NCBI GenBank assembly: GCA_017480345.1
Contig: JAFVAU010000010.1
Coordinates: 40,083 to 104,082 of the forward strand
Source of the DNA: Bacteroidales bacterium
GTDB taxonomy: Bacteria > Bacteroidota > Bacteroidia > Bacteroidales > UBA932
Reading direction: 5' to 3'
DNA length: 64,000 nt
This document shows, one piece after another, positions 17,575 through 27,074 of the stretch. Each line of letters opens with the position of its first letter. The first letter of the stretch is position 1. Under the pieces are notes generated by a model. It ran no database searches and was not told where the DNA came from. It saw only the letters and a list, made by a program, of their open reading frames with translations. The position numbers were made by a program, and so were the translations under genes.

Positions 17575-17739
17575 CTACAACGCCTTTTTCCGGAACAGTT
17601 TGCGGAAAAAACTCAGGATGGAGTTTTTTCCGTCTTTTTTACCCTCTTCCATCATGTCATGACGGATTTGGTCCTGGTTCATCTGTTCCAGGAAGTGAAG
17701 GCCTCCGTCTTCGGAGGTTTTTTTAATTTCTTCTTCCAT
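17575..17739 (-). CDS. Small charged protein downstream of metG (54 residues)
   Basis: I chose the ATG at 17739, four bases after the metG stop; a longer frame to 17790 overlaps metG. The product has an acidic N-terminal half (MEEEIKKTSEDGG), a helical middle with HDMMEEGKKDGK and a basic aromatic end (FFRKLFRKKAL) that could be an amphipathic helix. I do not recognise a family. It is probably co-transcribed with dnaG-metG. Its coding sequence contains, in antisense, a terminator-like hairpin for miaA. Confidence 0.55.
   Translation of the reverse strand: MEEEIKKTSEDGGLHFLEQMNQDQIRHDMMEEGKKDGKNSILSFFRKLFRKKAL
17702..17724 (+). terminator. Rho-independent terminator of miaA, inside the convergent small gene
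   Basis: CCTCCG (17702-17707), TCTT, CGGAGG (17712-17717) followed directly by seven T (17718-17724). It is a canonical hairpin plus U-tract on the plus strand, about 130 bp past the miaA stop. Confidence 0.75.
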
Positions 17740-17743
17740 AAGG

Positions 17744-19978
17744 TTATCCAATTTGTGCACCGTTGGTAACGGCTTCCTGCGGCGTGACAAAACGCATCTT
17801 TCCGTCTCCCTGCTTGGCCATCAGAATCATGCCCTTGGACTCGATTCCGCGGATGGTGCGGGGCTGCAAGTTGGCGAGGATGCAGATTTGTTTGCCCAGC
17901 ATGTCTTCCGGGCTGTAATACTCTGCAATGCCGGAAACAATGGTGCGCCGGTCTATTCCGGTGTCGATGGTGAGCTTGAGGAGCTTGTCCGTCTTGGGGA
18001 CGCGCTCGGCAGCCAGCACCGTGGCGGTGCGGATGTCCATGGCTCCGAAATCGTCGAAGCTCACCTCGGGCTTCTGGGGCTCCACCCTGGCGGCGGCCTC
18101 CTGGGCGGCTTTGGTGGCCTCGGCGGCTTCCCGTTCGGCCTTGATGGCCTGCAGGCGGGCCACCTGGGCGTCAATCACGCTGTCCTCTATTTTCTGGAAC
18201 AGGAGCACGGCCTCTCCCAGCTGATGCCCGGCAGGAAGCAGTTCGGCCTCTCCCAGCATGTCCCAGTTCAGGACAATTCCGGCTGGAGAAGACTCCTGCT
18301 CCGCGTCGCTTCGCGACCCTGTACGGGCAAATGCTCCGCAGGAGTCTTCTCCTGCCGGAACCGTATGCAGGGCCTTGCCCTCATCGGCCTTGTAGAAGTT
18401 CACCGTGGGGGTGCCTTCTCCGGCCCGGTGGTCCCATCCGGCGTTGATGCCCACGCGGAGGATGTCGCGCAGCTTCTGGGCGCTGAAGGGCGTGAAGGGC
18501 TCGAAGGCGATGGCCAGGTCGGCACAGATTTGCAGGCAGGTGTAGAGGATGCTGGCGGTGCGGTCCATATCCTCCTTGGCCACCTTCCAGGGCTCCATGT
18601 CGGAGATGTATTTGTTGCCGATGCGGGCCATGTTCATGGCTTCCTTCATGGCCTCGCGGAAGTGGTACGTCTCCACATATTTCTCCAGGGCTTCCTTGCA
18701 GGGCTTGATGGAGGCAAGCGTCTCGGCGTCAATGGCTTCCGGCTTCAGATTGGCCGGCACGGCGCCACCGAAGTATTTGTGGGTGAGCACCACCGCACGG
18801 TTCACGAAGTTGCCGAAGATGGCCACCAGTTCGCTGTTGTTGCGGCTCTGGAAATCCTTCCAGGTGAAGTCGTTGTCCTTGGTCTCGGGGGCGTTGGCGG
18901 TGAGAACGTACCTGAGCACATCCTCCTGGCCGGGGAACTGCTCCTCATACTCGTGCACCCACACGGCCCAGTTCCGGGAGGTGGAAATCTTGTCTCCCTC
19001 CAGGTTCAGGAACTCGTTGGACGGCACGTTGTCCGGCAGGATGTAGTCTCCGTAGGCCTTGAGCATGGAAGGGAATACGATGCAGTGGAACACAATGTTG
19101 TCCTTGCCGATAAAGTGTACCAGGCGGGTCTCAGGGTCTTTCCACCACTTCTCCCAGCTCTGGGGCAGCAGTTCCTTGGTGTTGGAAATATAGCCGATGG
19201 GGGCGTCAAACCAGACGTAGAGCACCTTCCCCTCAGCCCCTTCCACAGGAACGGGTACGCCCCAGTCCAGGTCTCGGGTGACGGCGCGGGGCTGCAGGCC
19301 GCCGTCCAGCCAGCTTTTGCACTGGCCGTACACGTTGGTCTTCCACTCCTTGTGCTGTTCCAGGATCCAGTCCCGGAGCCAGGGCTCGTACTTGTCCAAG
19401 GGGAGGTACCAGTGCTTGGTCTTTTTCTTCACGGGGGCACTTCCGCTCAGGCGGGACTTGGGCTCCAGGAGCTCTTCCGGGCTTAGGGTGCTGCCGCACT
19501 TCTCGCACTGGTCTCCGTAGGCGTGCGGGTTGCCGCACTTGGGGCAGATGCCCTCGATGAGGCGGTCCGTGAGGAACATGCGGGCCTGCTCGTCGTAAAG
19601 CTGCTCGCTCTCCTTGGTGATGAAATCATCCTGGTCGTAGAGCTTGCGGAAAAACTCGGAAGCGTTCTGCTCATGCACCTGCGAGGAAGTGCGGGAATAG
19701 ATGTCAAAGTTGATGCCCAGGCCCGTGAAGGCGTCTTTCATCACCTTGTGGTACTGGTCTACGATGTCCTGGGGCGTGACGCCCTTCTCGCGGGCTTTGA
19801 TGGTGATGGGCACACCATGCTCATCGCTTCCGCATACAAACACAACATCCTCTCCCCTCATGCGGAGGTACCGCACGAAGATGTCTCCGGGGATGTAGGC
19901 GCCGGCCAGATGGCCGATATGGACGGGACCGTTGGCATACGGGAGTGCGCAGGTCACCAGGGTTCTCTTGTAGCTCAT
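17744..19978 (-). CDS. metG: Methionyl-tRNA synthetase
   Basis: The 744-residue class I synthetase has PVHIGHL (HIGH at 20-23), a zinc-knuckle pair CPKCG and CEKCG near 147-163, the KMSKS counterpart DKISTS near residue 330, and a C-terminal tRNA-binding OB domain from about 640. Residues about 540-568 (from TVPAGEDS to ESSPAG) are encoded by an 83-nt palindromic element and are probably an insertion in the linker after the anticodon-binding domain, which helps explain the length. The start overlaps the dnaG stop as ATGA. Confidence 0.95.
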   Translation of the reverse strand: MSYKRTLVTCALPYANGPVHIGHLAGAYIPGDIFVRYLRMRGEDVVFVCGSDEHGVPITIKAREKGVTPQDIVDQYHKVMKDAFTGLGINFDIYSRTSSQVHEQNASEFFRKLYDQDDFITKESEQLYDEQARMFLTDRLIEGICPKCGNPHAYGDQCEKCGSTLSPEELLEPKSRLSGSAPVKKKTKHWYLPLDKYEPWLRDWILEQHKEWKTNVYGQCKSWLDGGLQPRAVTRDLDWGVPVPVEGAEGKVLYVWFDAPIGYISNTKELLPQSWEKWWKDPETRLVHFIGKDNIVFHCIVFPSMLKAYGDYILPDNVPSNEFLNLEGDKISTSRNWAVWVHEYEEQFPGQEDVLRYVLTANAPETKDNDFTWKDFQSRNNSELVAIFGNFVNRAVVLTHKYFGGAVPANLKPEAIDAETLASIKPCKEALEKYVETYHFREAMKEAMNMARIGNKYISDMEPWKVAKEDMDRTASILYTCLQICADLAIAFEPFTPFSAQKLRDILRVGINAGWDHRAGEGTPTVNFYKADEGKALHTVPAGEDSCGAFARTGSRSDAEQESSPAGIVLNWDMLGEAELLPAGHQLGEAVLLFQKIEDSVIDAQVARLQAIKAEREAAEATKAAQEAAARVEPQKPEVSFDDFGAMDIRTATVLAAERVPKTDKLLKLTIDTGIDRRTIVSGIAEYYSPEDMLGKQICILANLQPRTIRGIESKGMILMAKQGDGKMRFVTPQEAVTNGAQIG
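18278..18360. repeat. Long palindromic element inserted in frame in metG
   Basis: GGAGAAGACTCCTG (18285-18298) and CAGGAGTCTTCTCC (18339-18352) are perfect inverted 14-mers; the outer TTCCGGC and GCCGGAA also pair, leaving one mismatch. The frame stays open through all 83 bases and adds about 28 residues. Confidence 0.8.
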
Positions 19979-21936
19979 TTGCTTAATCTTCCAAGTTTTA
20001 TATTGATGTTCTTTTTTATCGTATACAGGCTGGTCAGGCGGGTCATCAGCTCCAGCGTTTCCTCGGGGCTGGCCCCGGCCTTCAGTTTCTGCGAAATCCG
20101 GGCCTCGCGGGCTTCGATGCGCTTGGCGTGATACACCAGGATGGCTTTGGGCACAAAACTCACCAGCCAGGAATCCGTAGTGGTAAGGGCGTCCGAGAAG
20201 TTGTGGACGGAGAGCTCATACTTCTCCGTGGACAGTTCGGCCACTACGCCCGCCACTGTCCGGTCTTCTCCGTTCAGGAGGTCCAGGATGATGGTGTCCT
20301 GCTCTTCTCCTTTGTCGTAGAGCTGGAAATAGGCCTGATAGGTGGCTTCCAGGGGAGCGTTGGCAAAGTGGATGTCATCGGCCCCCAGGGCGGAGTCTAT
20401 GAATTCCGCTACGCTTTGGGCACCTTCGGGGTCGTAGAATTCGGAATCCGTCTCGAACTGCAGAGGCGTGCGTCCGTACCGGAGAATGAAGCGCAGCAGT
20501 TCCTTCTCTGATGGCTCCAGAATGCTTTCTTCCGTGCGGATGGCGCGGGCTACGGGTTCCTGTTGTTGCGTTTGTGCGGCTGCCGGAGCCTCCTCTCTTC
20601 TGGCGGGTTCCCGGCGGCCCCGGGACTCTTCCAGCTTGTTTTTCTCCCGGGTTTTTCGCACGCGCTCCTGGATGATGTCCGACTCTATCTCAAATTGCTT
20701 TGCCACCGTGTCCACATAGACCTGGCGCTTGATGGGGTCCGGGATATCGGCCACCGTATCCGCTATCTCATTGATGAGGTTGGCTTTCTTGAGGGGGTCG
20801 TTTCCGGCTTCTCCCAGCAGGAGGTCGGTCTTGAAGGCGATGCCGTCCTGCTCATGCTCCCGGATATAGTCCTGAACCTCCTCCAGGGTGTGTTTGCGGG
20901 AGAAGGAGTCGGGGTCGTCTCCGTCGGGAAGGAAGACCACGCGCGGATTCATCCCCTCCTTGAGAATAAGGCCGATGGCACGGATGGCCGCATGCAGGCC
21001 GGCCTTGTCCCCATCGTACATGATGGTGACGTTCTGGGTGAACTTGCCAATCAGGCGGGTCTGCTCCTGAGTGAGCGAGGTGCCGCAGGAAGCCACCACG
21101 TTGGTGATGCCCATCTGGTGCATCATCACCACGTCCACGTTGCCTTCCACCAGGATGCAGCGGTTCTGCCGGGCTATCTCGCTCTTGGCGAACCAGATGC
21201 CCAGAAGGTTCCGGCTCTTGATGTAGATTTCCGTTTCCGGAGAGTTCACGTATTTGGCCGGGTTGTCGGCCTTGAGGGTTCGGCCGCTGTAGGCTATCAC
21301 GCGCCCGCTCACGGAGTGGATGGGGAACATCACCCGTTCGCGGAACTTGTCTATGAGCGTGCCGTCTTCCTGCTGGATGGCCAGGCCGGCCCCCACCAGG
21401 TATTCGTCTTTGTAACCGGCCGCGCGGGCGGCTTCCACCAGGGTGGTTTTCCCAGAAGGGGCCCAGCCCAGGCTCCACTGCTCAATGGTGGCGTCCTCGA
21501 TGCCGCGGCTGCGGTAGTACTGGTAGCCCACGGCGCGGCCTTCCCCGCCCTTTAGCTGGTCCAGGAAGAAGCCCCGGGCAAATTCGCTCACGGCCATGAG
21601 GCTCTCGCTGCGCTGGCGGGCGGCAATCTGCTCGGCCGTTTCCTCCTCTTCCTTCAGCTCGATATGATATTTGCGGGCCAGGTAGCGCAAGGCCTCCGGG
21701 TAGGTCATGTGTTCATATTCCATTACGAAGCCCACGGCGCTGCCGGCCTTGCCGCAGCCGAAGCACTTGTAGATGCCTTTGGAGGGCGTTACATGGAAGG
21801 AGGGCGTCTTCTCGTTGTGGAAGGGACAGCAGGCCACATAGCTGGAGCCGCGGCGCTTCAGCGTCACGAAGTCTCCCACCACCTCTTCGATGCGGGCGGT
21901 GTCCAGGATCTGGTCTACTGTCTCCCGAGGAATCAT
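19975..21936 (-). CDS. dnaG: DNA primase DnaG
   Basis: The 653-residue primase has the N-terminal zinc-binding domain with Cys37, His40, Cys58 and Cys61 ([13 protein letters not shown]...CFGCG), the RNA polymerase core with a Toprim segment [16 protein letters not shown] and the YDGDKAG metal motif, and a C-terminal helicase-binding region after a low-complexity linker (about 440-475, rich in R, E, A and Q). It makes RNA primers for replication. It lies between a small membrane-protein gene and metG, all closely spaced. Confidence 0.95.
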   Translation of the reverse strand: MIPRETVDQILDTARIEEVVGDFVTLKRRGSSYVACCPFHNEKTPSFHVTPSKGIYKCFGCGKAGSAVGFVMEYEHMTYPEALRYLARKYHIELKEEEETAEQIAARQRSESLMAVSEFARGFFLDQLKGGEGRAVGYQYYRSRGIEDATIEQWSLGWAPSGKTTLVEAARAAGYKDEYLVGAGLAIQQEDGTLIDKFRERVMFPIHSVSGRVIAYSGRTLKADNPAKYVNSPETEIYIKSRNLLGIWFAKSEIARQNRCILVEGNVDVVMMHQMGITNVVASCGTSLTQEQTRLIGKFTQNVTIMYDGDKAGLHAAIRAIGLILKEGMNPRVVFLPDGDDPDSFSRKHTLEEVQDYIREHEQDGIAFKTDLLLGEAGNDPLKKANLINEIADTVADIPDPIKRQVYVDTVAKQFEIESDIIQERVRKTREKNKLEESRGRREPARREEAPAAAQTQQQEPVARAIRTEESILEPSEKELLRFILRYGRTPLQFETDSEFYDPEGAQSVAEFIDSALGADDIHFANAPLEATYQAYFQLYDKGEEQDTIILDLLNGEDRTVAGVVAELSTEKYELSVHNFSDALTTTDSWLVSFVPKAILVYHAKRIEAREARISQKLKAGASPEETLELMTRLTSLYTIKKNINIKLGRLSK

Positions 21937-21939
21937 GGG

Positions 21940-22236
21940 TTATTCCTTTGTGTATTCGGCCTCTTTGGCGTCATTGCTCAGCGTGATTTTTCCATCTTGC
22001 GGCTGAGTCTGGGTGGTGGGCCCCTCCTGTTCCTGGCGGGGCGGGGCCTTGTAGGTCTTCTCCTGCCACAGGGCCTTGGCCTGGTAATAGGCGTCACGGC
22101 CATACCAATACAGGCCTGCTGCGCCCACCAGGACGGTCAGGAGTCCTTTGCGGGTAAAGAGCCAGCAGCAGACGGCGGCAAAAACGACGTCCTTGATGAG
22201 CCTTATCCAGCGGTTGTTGTATCCAAAATTTGTCAT
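21940..22236 (-). CDS. Small membrane protein upstream of dnaG
   Basis: The 98-residue protein has a short N-terminal segment, two close hydrophobic helices (about 15-28 and 31-45) and a polar, proline- and glutamine-rich tail. I do not recognise a family. It is first in the dnaG-metG operon, 3 nt before dnaG. A TATATTTG box ends 6 nt before its ATG, so the operon mRNA should be almost leaderless. Confidence 0.65.
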   Translation of the reverse strand: MTNFGYNNRWIRLIKDVVFAAVCCWLFTRKGLLTVLVGAAGLYWYGRDAYYQAKALWQEKTYKAPPRQEQEGPTTQTQPQDGKITLSNDAKEAEYTKE

Positions 22237-22242
22237 AGCCTA

Positions 22243-22250
22243 CAAATATA
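22243..22250 (-). promoter_or_regulatory. -7 promoter box of the dnaG-metG operon
   Basis: TATATTTG on the minus strand ends 6 nt before the ATG at 22236 and begins 2 nt after the U-tract of the upstream terminator. Confidence 0.65.
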
Positions 22251-22251
22251 C

Positions 22252-22276
22252 AAAAAACCTTCGGCATTACCGAAGG
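22252..22276 (-). terminator. Terminator of the FKBP-DUF3127 operon
   Basis: On the minus strand CCTTCGG, TAATG, CCGAAGG is followed by six T: a canonical intrinsic terminator 13 nt after the DUF3127 stop. Confidence 0.8.
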
Positions 22277-22288
22277 TCTTTCATATTC

Positions 22289-22729
22289 TTAAAACGGAAG
22301 GTCGTCTTCGGGACTGTCTCCCGGCATGTCCTCCAGCGTGGGGGCCGGAGCCTGGGGGGCCGGAGCGGGATTCCCGGTCGGAGCCGGGAATGACGATGAG
22401 GTCTGGGCCGGGAATGACGGGGCCGATGCGGCGGCGGGCTGCTGGGCTGCGCCGGCGGGGGAGAGGCGCCAGATTTGGAGGTCGTTGTACCATCGGCCGT
22501 TGTATTCACGGCTCTTGAGGTTGAAGGAAACCTTGATGCGGTCTCCCACCTGGTACTTGTCCAGCTCGGCCACCTTGTCCTGTCCCCAGGCCGTGAAACA
22601 GGCTTGGGAGGTGAAGTTGCCGTCGGGGAATTCCAGGATGAACTCCTGCTTGGCCCAGGCGCCCCGGGCCGATGTCCCGGACTGTACGCCCATCTTCTGG
22701 CGAAGGGTGCCTTCCAGTTCCAGTGCCAT
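22289..22729 (-). CDS. DUF3127 domain protein (OB-fold, SSB-like)
   Basis: The 146-residue protein has the DUF3127 core at about 1-88: WAKQEFILEFPDG, then CFTAWGQDKV and VGDRIKVSFNLKSREYNGRWYNDLQIWRL. The linker that follows is rich in A, P, S and Q and ends in an acidic DMPGDSPEDDLPF tail, similar in style to the C-terminal tip of single-strand binding proteins. This suggests DNA binding and partner recruitment, but it is not a canonical Ssb. Part of the linker (about 112-121) is encoded by a dispersed palindrome. It lies 2 nt after the FKBP gene. Confidence 0.75.
   Translation of the reverse strand: MALELEGTLRQKMGVQSGTSARGAWAKQEFILEFPDGNFTSQACFTAWGQDKVAELDKYQVGDRIKVSFNLKSREYNGRWYNDLQIWRLSPAGAAQQPAAASAPSFPAQTSSSFPAPTGNPAPAPQAPAPTLEDMPGDSPEDDLPF
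22369..22420. repeat. Dispersed palindromic element inside the DUF3127 gene
   Basis: ATTCCCGG (22370-22377) and CCGGGAAT (22384-22391) form a perfect stem within GATTCCCGG...CCGGGAATGACG. A second half-copy GGCCGGGAATGACGG follows at about 22406-22420. Compared with the tatD and 6936 copies, both arms changed together (G to T and C to A), which preserves pairing. Confidence 0.7.
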
Positions 22730-22731
22730 AC

Positions 22732-23505
22732 TTATTTCTTCTTGGGTTTGGCGGGAGTGGCGGCCACCTCTTTCTCTACGTAGGGATGTACCTCCAGGAG
22801 GTCTACGTCGAAGATGAGGGTGGAGTTGGTTCCAATCTCACGGGGTCCGCGCTCACCATAGGCCAGGTTGGCAGGGATCACGAGGGTGATCTTGCCACCT
22901 TCGCCCACGAGCTTCATGCCCTCGGTCCAGCCGCGGATCACGCGATTCAGGGGGAACTCGATGCCTTCGTTCTTGTCAAACTCCTTGCCGTCGATGAGGG
23001 TGCCGCGGTAGTTCACCTTCACGGTGTCGCGGTCATCGGTGGCGCGCACGTCGGAGCCGGAATCCTGGATCAGGTAGACGATACCGGAAGCGGTGGAATC
23101 GGCGCTGTTCTTCACGAAGAAGTCCTTGCGGAAGTTGTCACCCTTCTCCTTGTTCAGGGCACCTTCGTAGGCGGTGCGCTTCTGGAGGAAGCTGCTGATG
23201 ATCATGTTCATGTCGGAGGGGTCGATCTTGAACTGCTTCACGAAAGCGGAGTCCATGGGCTGGCCTTCCTTGGCGTTGAGGGCGTCTTTCATACCCTTTT
23301 CCACCTGGGCCATGTTGAGGTCTCCGAAACCGTTCTGGGTCATGACCAGGCCGAAGTTGACACCCAGCAGATAAGAAGTGGTGTCAATCTGACCCTTGCT
23401 GGGAAGGAGGTCACGGACCTGTTTGGAACCCTCCACCTTGGGAGAGCCGCAAGCCACCACCATGACGGCGGCGGAAGCTGCGAGAAGAATGTTGGTAAGT
23501 TTCAT
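22732..23505 (-). CDS. FKBP-type peptidyl-prolyl isomerase lipoprotein
   Basis: The 257-residue protein has a lipoprotein signal (MKLTNILLAASAAVMVVACGS, lipid Cys at 19), an N-terminal helical dimerisation region and a C-terminal FKBP domain from about 145 with VKVNYRGTLIDGKEFD and VIRGWTEGMKLVGEGG. It should catalyse proline isomerisation of secreted proteins in the periplasm, like FkpA or Mip. It is first in an operon with the DUF3127 gene; a TATATTTG box lies 56 nt upstream. Confidence 0.9.
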   Translation of the reverse strand: MKLTNILLAASAAVMVVACGSPKVEGSKQVRDLLPSKGQIDTTSYLLGVNFGLVMTQNGFGDLNMAQVEKGMKDALNAKEGQPMDSAFVKQFKIDPSDMNMIISSFLQKRTAYEGALNKEKGDNFRKDFFVKNSADSTASGIVYLIQDSGSDVRATDDRDTVKVNYRGTLIDGKEFDKNEGIEFPLNRVIRGWTEGMKLVGEGGKITLVIPANLAYGERGPREIGTNSTLIFDVDLLEVHPYVEKEVAATPAKPKKK

Positions 23506-23561
23506 ATTCGTTTGTTTTAATATTAAAATTCTTTCAAAAGAGCTTTCGGGCGCTCAATCTG

Positions 23562-23569
23562 CAAATATA
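23562..23569 (-). promoter_or_regulatory. -7 promoter box of the FKBP gene
   Basis: TATATTTG on the minus strand, 56 nt before the ATG, giving an untranslated leader of about 53 nt, longer than elsewhere in this window. The rest of the 23506-23701 gap holds an AT-rich stretch and a small CCTGC/GCAGG hairpin. Confidence 0.55.
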
Positions 23570-23701
23570 CACATAATTTCCGGATAATTGTTCGTTTTTG
23601 CCTTGAATGGAGGATTTTAGCCTGCGAGGCAGGAAAAAATTTGGTTTTCCCTTTTTCTTTTGTTAAATTTATACCCGGACACTGAAACGCCCGGTCCTTT
23701 C

Positions 23702-25903
23702 ATGGCTGTAGATCCCGTCATATTGCATGAAAAACTGAAGACTTTCTTCGGTTACGATGGTTTCAAGGGAGACCAGGAAGCCATCATCCGTCACCTCACG
23801 GAAGGAAACAACGCCTTTGTGCTCATGCCCACCGGCGGCGGCAAGTCGCTCTGCTACCAGCTGCCCGCCCTGGTCATGGAAGGAACGGCCATCGTGATTT
23901 CTCCCCTCATCGCCCTCATGAAGAACCAGGTGGATGCCATCCGGGGCTTCGAGGCGGGGGACTCCGGGATAGCCCACTTCCTGAATTCCTCCCTGAGCCG
24001 TCAGCAGCTCCAAGAGGTCCAGGAAGATTTGCTGCGGGGTGTCACCAAACTGCTGTATGTGGCTCCGGAATCCCTTACGAAAGAAGAGAACATTGCCCTT
24101 CTGAGGGAAGTCAAGATATCTTTCTACGCTGTGGACGAAGCCCACTGTATCTCCGAGTGGGGCCACGATTTCCGTCCGGAGTATCGGAAAATCCGCTCCA
24201 TCGTGGAGGAAATCCAGCTGGCTCCCATCATCGCCCTCACGGCTACGGCCACGCCCAAGGTGCAGAGTGACATCCTCAAGAACCTCCGCATCCAGGATGC
24301 CAAGGTGTTCAAGTCTTCCTTCAATCGGCCCAACCTCTATTATGAAGTAAGGGACAAGGTGGAGCCGGAGAAAGACATCATCCGCTTCCTCCGCCAGAAT
24401 GCCGGCAAGTCCGGCATCATCTACTGCCTCAGCCGCAAGAAGGTGGAGGAGATGGCCCAGCTGCTGTCCATCAACGGCATCAAGGCGCTCCCTTACCACG
24501 CCGGCCTGGACGCCAAAACCCGGGCGGAGAACCAGGATCTGTTCCTGATGGAAGAGGTGGACGTGATTGTGGCCACCATTGCCTTCGGCATGGGCATTGA
24601 CAAGCCGGACGTGCGCTTCGTCATCCATTACGACATTCCCAAGAGCATAGAAGGCTATTACCAGGAAACCGGCCGGGCGGGCCGTGACGGGCAGGAAGGC
24701 CGATGCATCACCTATTACAGCTACAAGGACATCCAGAAGCTGGAGAAGTTCATGCAGGGGAAGCCCGTGTCGGAGCAGGAGATCGGCAAGCAGCTCCTGA
24801 ACGAGACGGTGGCCTATGCGGAGTCCAGTCAGTGCCGACGCAAGCTGTTGCTCAACTATTTCGGAGAGGATTATCTCCAGGACAATTGCGGAGCCTGTGA
24901 CAATTGCCTGAATCCCAAAGTCCGCTTCAATGGTCAGGAGGAACTCTGCCTGGTCATAGAGCTCATCCAGTCCCTGCCGGAGCGCTTCAAACTGGAGCAT
25001 CTGGCTTCCATCCTTTCCGGGGTCACGACGGCCATGATCAAGTCCTACAAACACGACGAGCTCCCGCTGTTCGGCGCCGGAAAAGACCACGACGTCCGTT
25101 TCTGGGCCGCTGTCATCCATCAGGGGCTCATCCTGCATTATCTGGACAAGGACATTGAAAACTACGGACTCATCTTCGCCACGCCTGCGGGCCTGGAATT
25201 CCTGGAGCATCCCCATGAGGTGCTGCTGGTGGAAGACCGCACATTCTCCGAGGGAGAGGATGATGAGGAAGAGGATCTGGCGGCGGCCGCCCGCGGCGGC
25301 GGCGGGGGAGACCCCGTCCTGCTCTCCATGCTCAAGGACCTTAGAAAAGATGTGGCCCGCGGCCTGCATCTGCAGCCTTGGATCGTATTCTCCGATCCGG
25401 CCCTGGAAGACATGACCATCGTGTACCCGCTCACGCTCAAGGAACTCTCGGAAAAGTGCCAGGGCGTGGGAGAGGGAAAGGCCCACAAGTTTGGCAAACC
25501 CTTCGTGGATCTCATTGCCAAATATGTGGAAGAGAACGAGATAGAACGCCCGGACGATTTCGTGCTCCGCTCGGTGGCCCCCAAATCCGGCAACAAGGTG
25601 TACATTATCCAGGCCATCGACCGCAAACTGGACCTGGAGGACATTGCATCGGCCCGCGGGCTGGAGATGGGAGAGCTCCTGACGGAGATTGAGGCCATCG
25701 TTTCTTCCGGAACCCGGGTGAACCTCAATTATTACATTGGCGAGCAGCTGGACCCGGAGGTGGTGGAAGAGATTTACGACTGGTTCAAGGAAGAGGCTAC
25801 GTCCGATTCCCTCCAGGAGGCCATCGCCGCCCTGGAAGACGAGTACGAGGAAATGGAGATCCGGCTGGTCCGAATAAAATTCCTCTGCGAGGTCGCGAAC
25901 TAA
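23702..25903 (+). CDS. recQ: ATP-dependent DNA helicase RecQ
   Basis: I chose the ATG at 23702 (MAVDPVILHEKLKTFFGY); the frame is open 42 nt further upstream without conserved sequence. The protein of about 733 residues has motif I PTGGGKSLCYQLPA, the DEAH box in AVDEAHCISEWGHDFRPEY, motif VI QETGRAGRDGQ and the RecQ zinc-binding cysteines in CRRKLL...CGACDNC. The C-terminal part has an acidic and glycine-rich insert (near 515-540) and a winged-helix/HTH region near the end. It works in recombination and fork repair. It converges with the M16 peptidase gene 3 nt away. Confidence 0.94.
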   Translation: MAVDPVILHEKLKTFFGYDGFKGDQEAIIRHLTEGNNAFVLMPTGGGKSLCYQLPALVMEGTAIVISPLIALMKNQVDAIRGFEAGDSGIAHFLNSSLSRQQLQEVQEDLLRGVTKLLYVAPESLTKEENIALLREVKISFYAVDEAHCISEWGHDFRPEYRKIRSIVEEIQLAPIIALTATATPKVQSDILKNLRIQDAKVFKSSFNRPNLYYEVRDKVEPEKDIIRFLRQNAGKSGIIYCLSRKKVEEMAQLLSINGIKALPYHAGLDAKTRAENQDLFLMEEVDVIVATIAFGMGIDKPDVRFVIHYDIPKSIEGYYQETGRAGRDGQEGRCITYYSYKDIQKLEKFMQGKPVSEQEIGKQLLNETVAYAESSQCRRKLLLNYFGEDYLQDNCGACDNCLNPKVRFNGQEELCLVIELIQSLPERFKLEHLASILSGVTTAMIKSYKHDELPLFGAGKDHDVRFWAAVIHQGLILHYLDKDIENYGLIFATPAGLEFLEHPHEVLLVEDRTFSEGEDDEEEDLAAAARGGGGGDPVLLSMLKDLRKDVARGLHLQPWIVFSDPALEDMTIVYPLTLKELSEKCQGVGEGKAHKFGKPFVDLIAKYVEENEIERPDDFVLRSVAPKSGNKVYIIQAIDRKLDLEDIASARGLEMGELLTEIEAIVSSGTRVNLNYYIGEQLDPEVVEEIYDWFKEEATSDSLQEAIAALEDEYEEMEIRLVRIKFLCEVAN

Positions 25904-25906
25904 ACC

Positions 25907-27074
25907 TTAAAGGTAAATGAGACTGGACAGGGTTTCGGGGGCGAAGAGCCTCCGGGCCATGGCTTGCAGTTCCTGAGGGCCGATGGCCTCGAGGGCAGCC
26001 TTGGTCTGCTCCGGTGACATGACGGAGCCCCAGGCAAGCATGCTTTTTCCCATGGACAGGCACTGGGCCTCGCCGGCCTCGGAACTGATGGCCAGCTGCC
26101 CCAGGAGCTGTTTGCGGTAGGCGTTCACCTGCCTTTGCGTGAAGGGAACTTCCCGCAGGCGTTCCAGGATTTTGTCAATGGCCTCCAGGCAGGCGTCCAG
26201 GTTGGGTTTGTCGCAGCCGAAGCTGATGGCCAGGATTCCGGTATCGGCATACTGGGTGTAGGAACATTCAATCCCATAAACCCATCCGTTTTTCTCCCGT
26301 AGCTGGGCATTCAGGAGGGAGTTGGAGGCCGGCCCGCCCAAGATATTGGCCAGCATGGCGCAGACCAGCCGGTCCGGCATCTCAAAGAGCGACGGCGCTT
26401 TGCAGCCCAGCACGGCATTCACCTCGTGGTGACGTTTATCTATGACTTTGTGAAAAGGCATTTTCCGTAAGTTTGAGAACCATTTTCTCCATGCGGGCTT
26501 CCGGCAGGTCGGCCACCATGGTGAAGACCATTTTCTCCGGGACGAACTTTTGGGCCACAAAGCTTCTGAGCATGTCGGGGGTGATTTTCTTTACCGAGGC
26601 GGCGGTCCCCAGGATGGGGGTCTCCAAGGGGCTTCCCTCGAAGAGAAGGCTCTCGAAGCGGTCGTACACATCTTCGGCCGGGTTGTCCTTGTAGGAGATG
26701 ATTTCATCCAGCACTACGCCCCGCTCCGTCTCCACCTCCCGGTCCGGGAAAGTGGACTCCGTGGCCAGTTCGAAAAGCAGGCTGGCGGCCCTCTGGAGGT
26801 CTTCCTTGAGGACGGTGGCGTGCAGCACAATTTCCTCCTTGGTGGTGTAGGCGTTCAGTTCCCCTCCCAGTTTGTCCAGATAGCCGGAGATGACGGAAGC
26901 GCTTTTGCGCCGGGTCCCCCGAAAGAGGGTATGCTCCACAAAGTGGGCGATTCCGGCCGTGTAGGGGGCTTCGTCACGGGTGCCGGCGCCAATAGTGAGG
27001 GCGCAATAGGCCACCGCGCGGCCGCTTTGGCGCACGGCGTAACGGAGTCCTTCAGGCGTTGTTCCGGTAATCAT
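25907..27074 (-). pseudogene. M16-family zinc peptidase, frameshifted
   Basis: Two overlapping frames make one M16 protein of about 388 residues. The first (27074 to 26436) has the inverted zinc motif HFVEH (44-48) and the downstream ERGVVLDEI glutamates. The second continues from about 26455 with HKVIDKRHHEVNAVLG and the C-terminal domain to 25907. The break is at a run of four T on the minus strand (26453-26456); removing one T joins ENAF to HKVIDKRHH. Either a base was gained in the run or the assembly is wrong. Read as is, the product keeps the active-site domain and loses the second half. Its start overlaps the upstream stop as TAATG. Confidence 0.8.

Noticed and set aside
22289-22729. 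Classical single-strand DNA-binding protein Ssb
   Set aside because: The core matches DUF3127 better than Ssb, although the acidic tail is similar.
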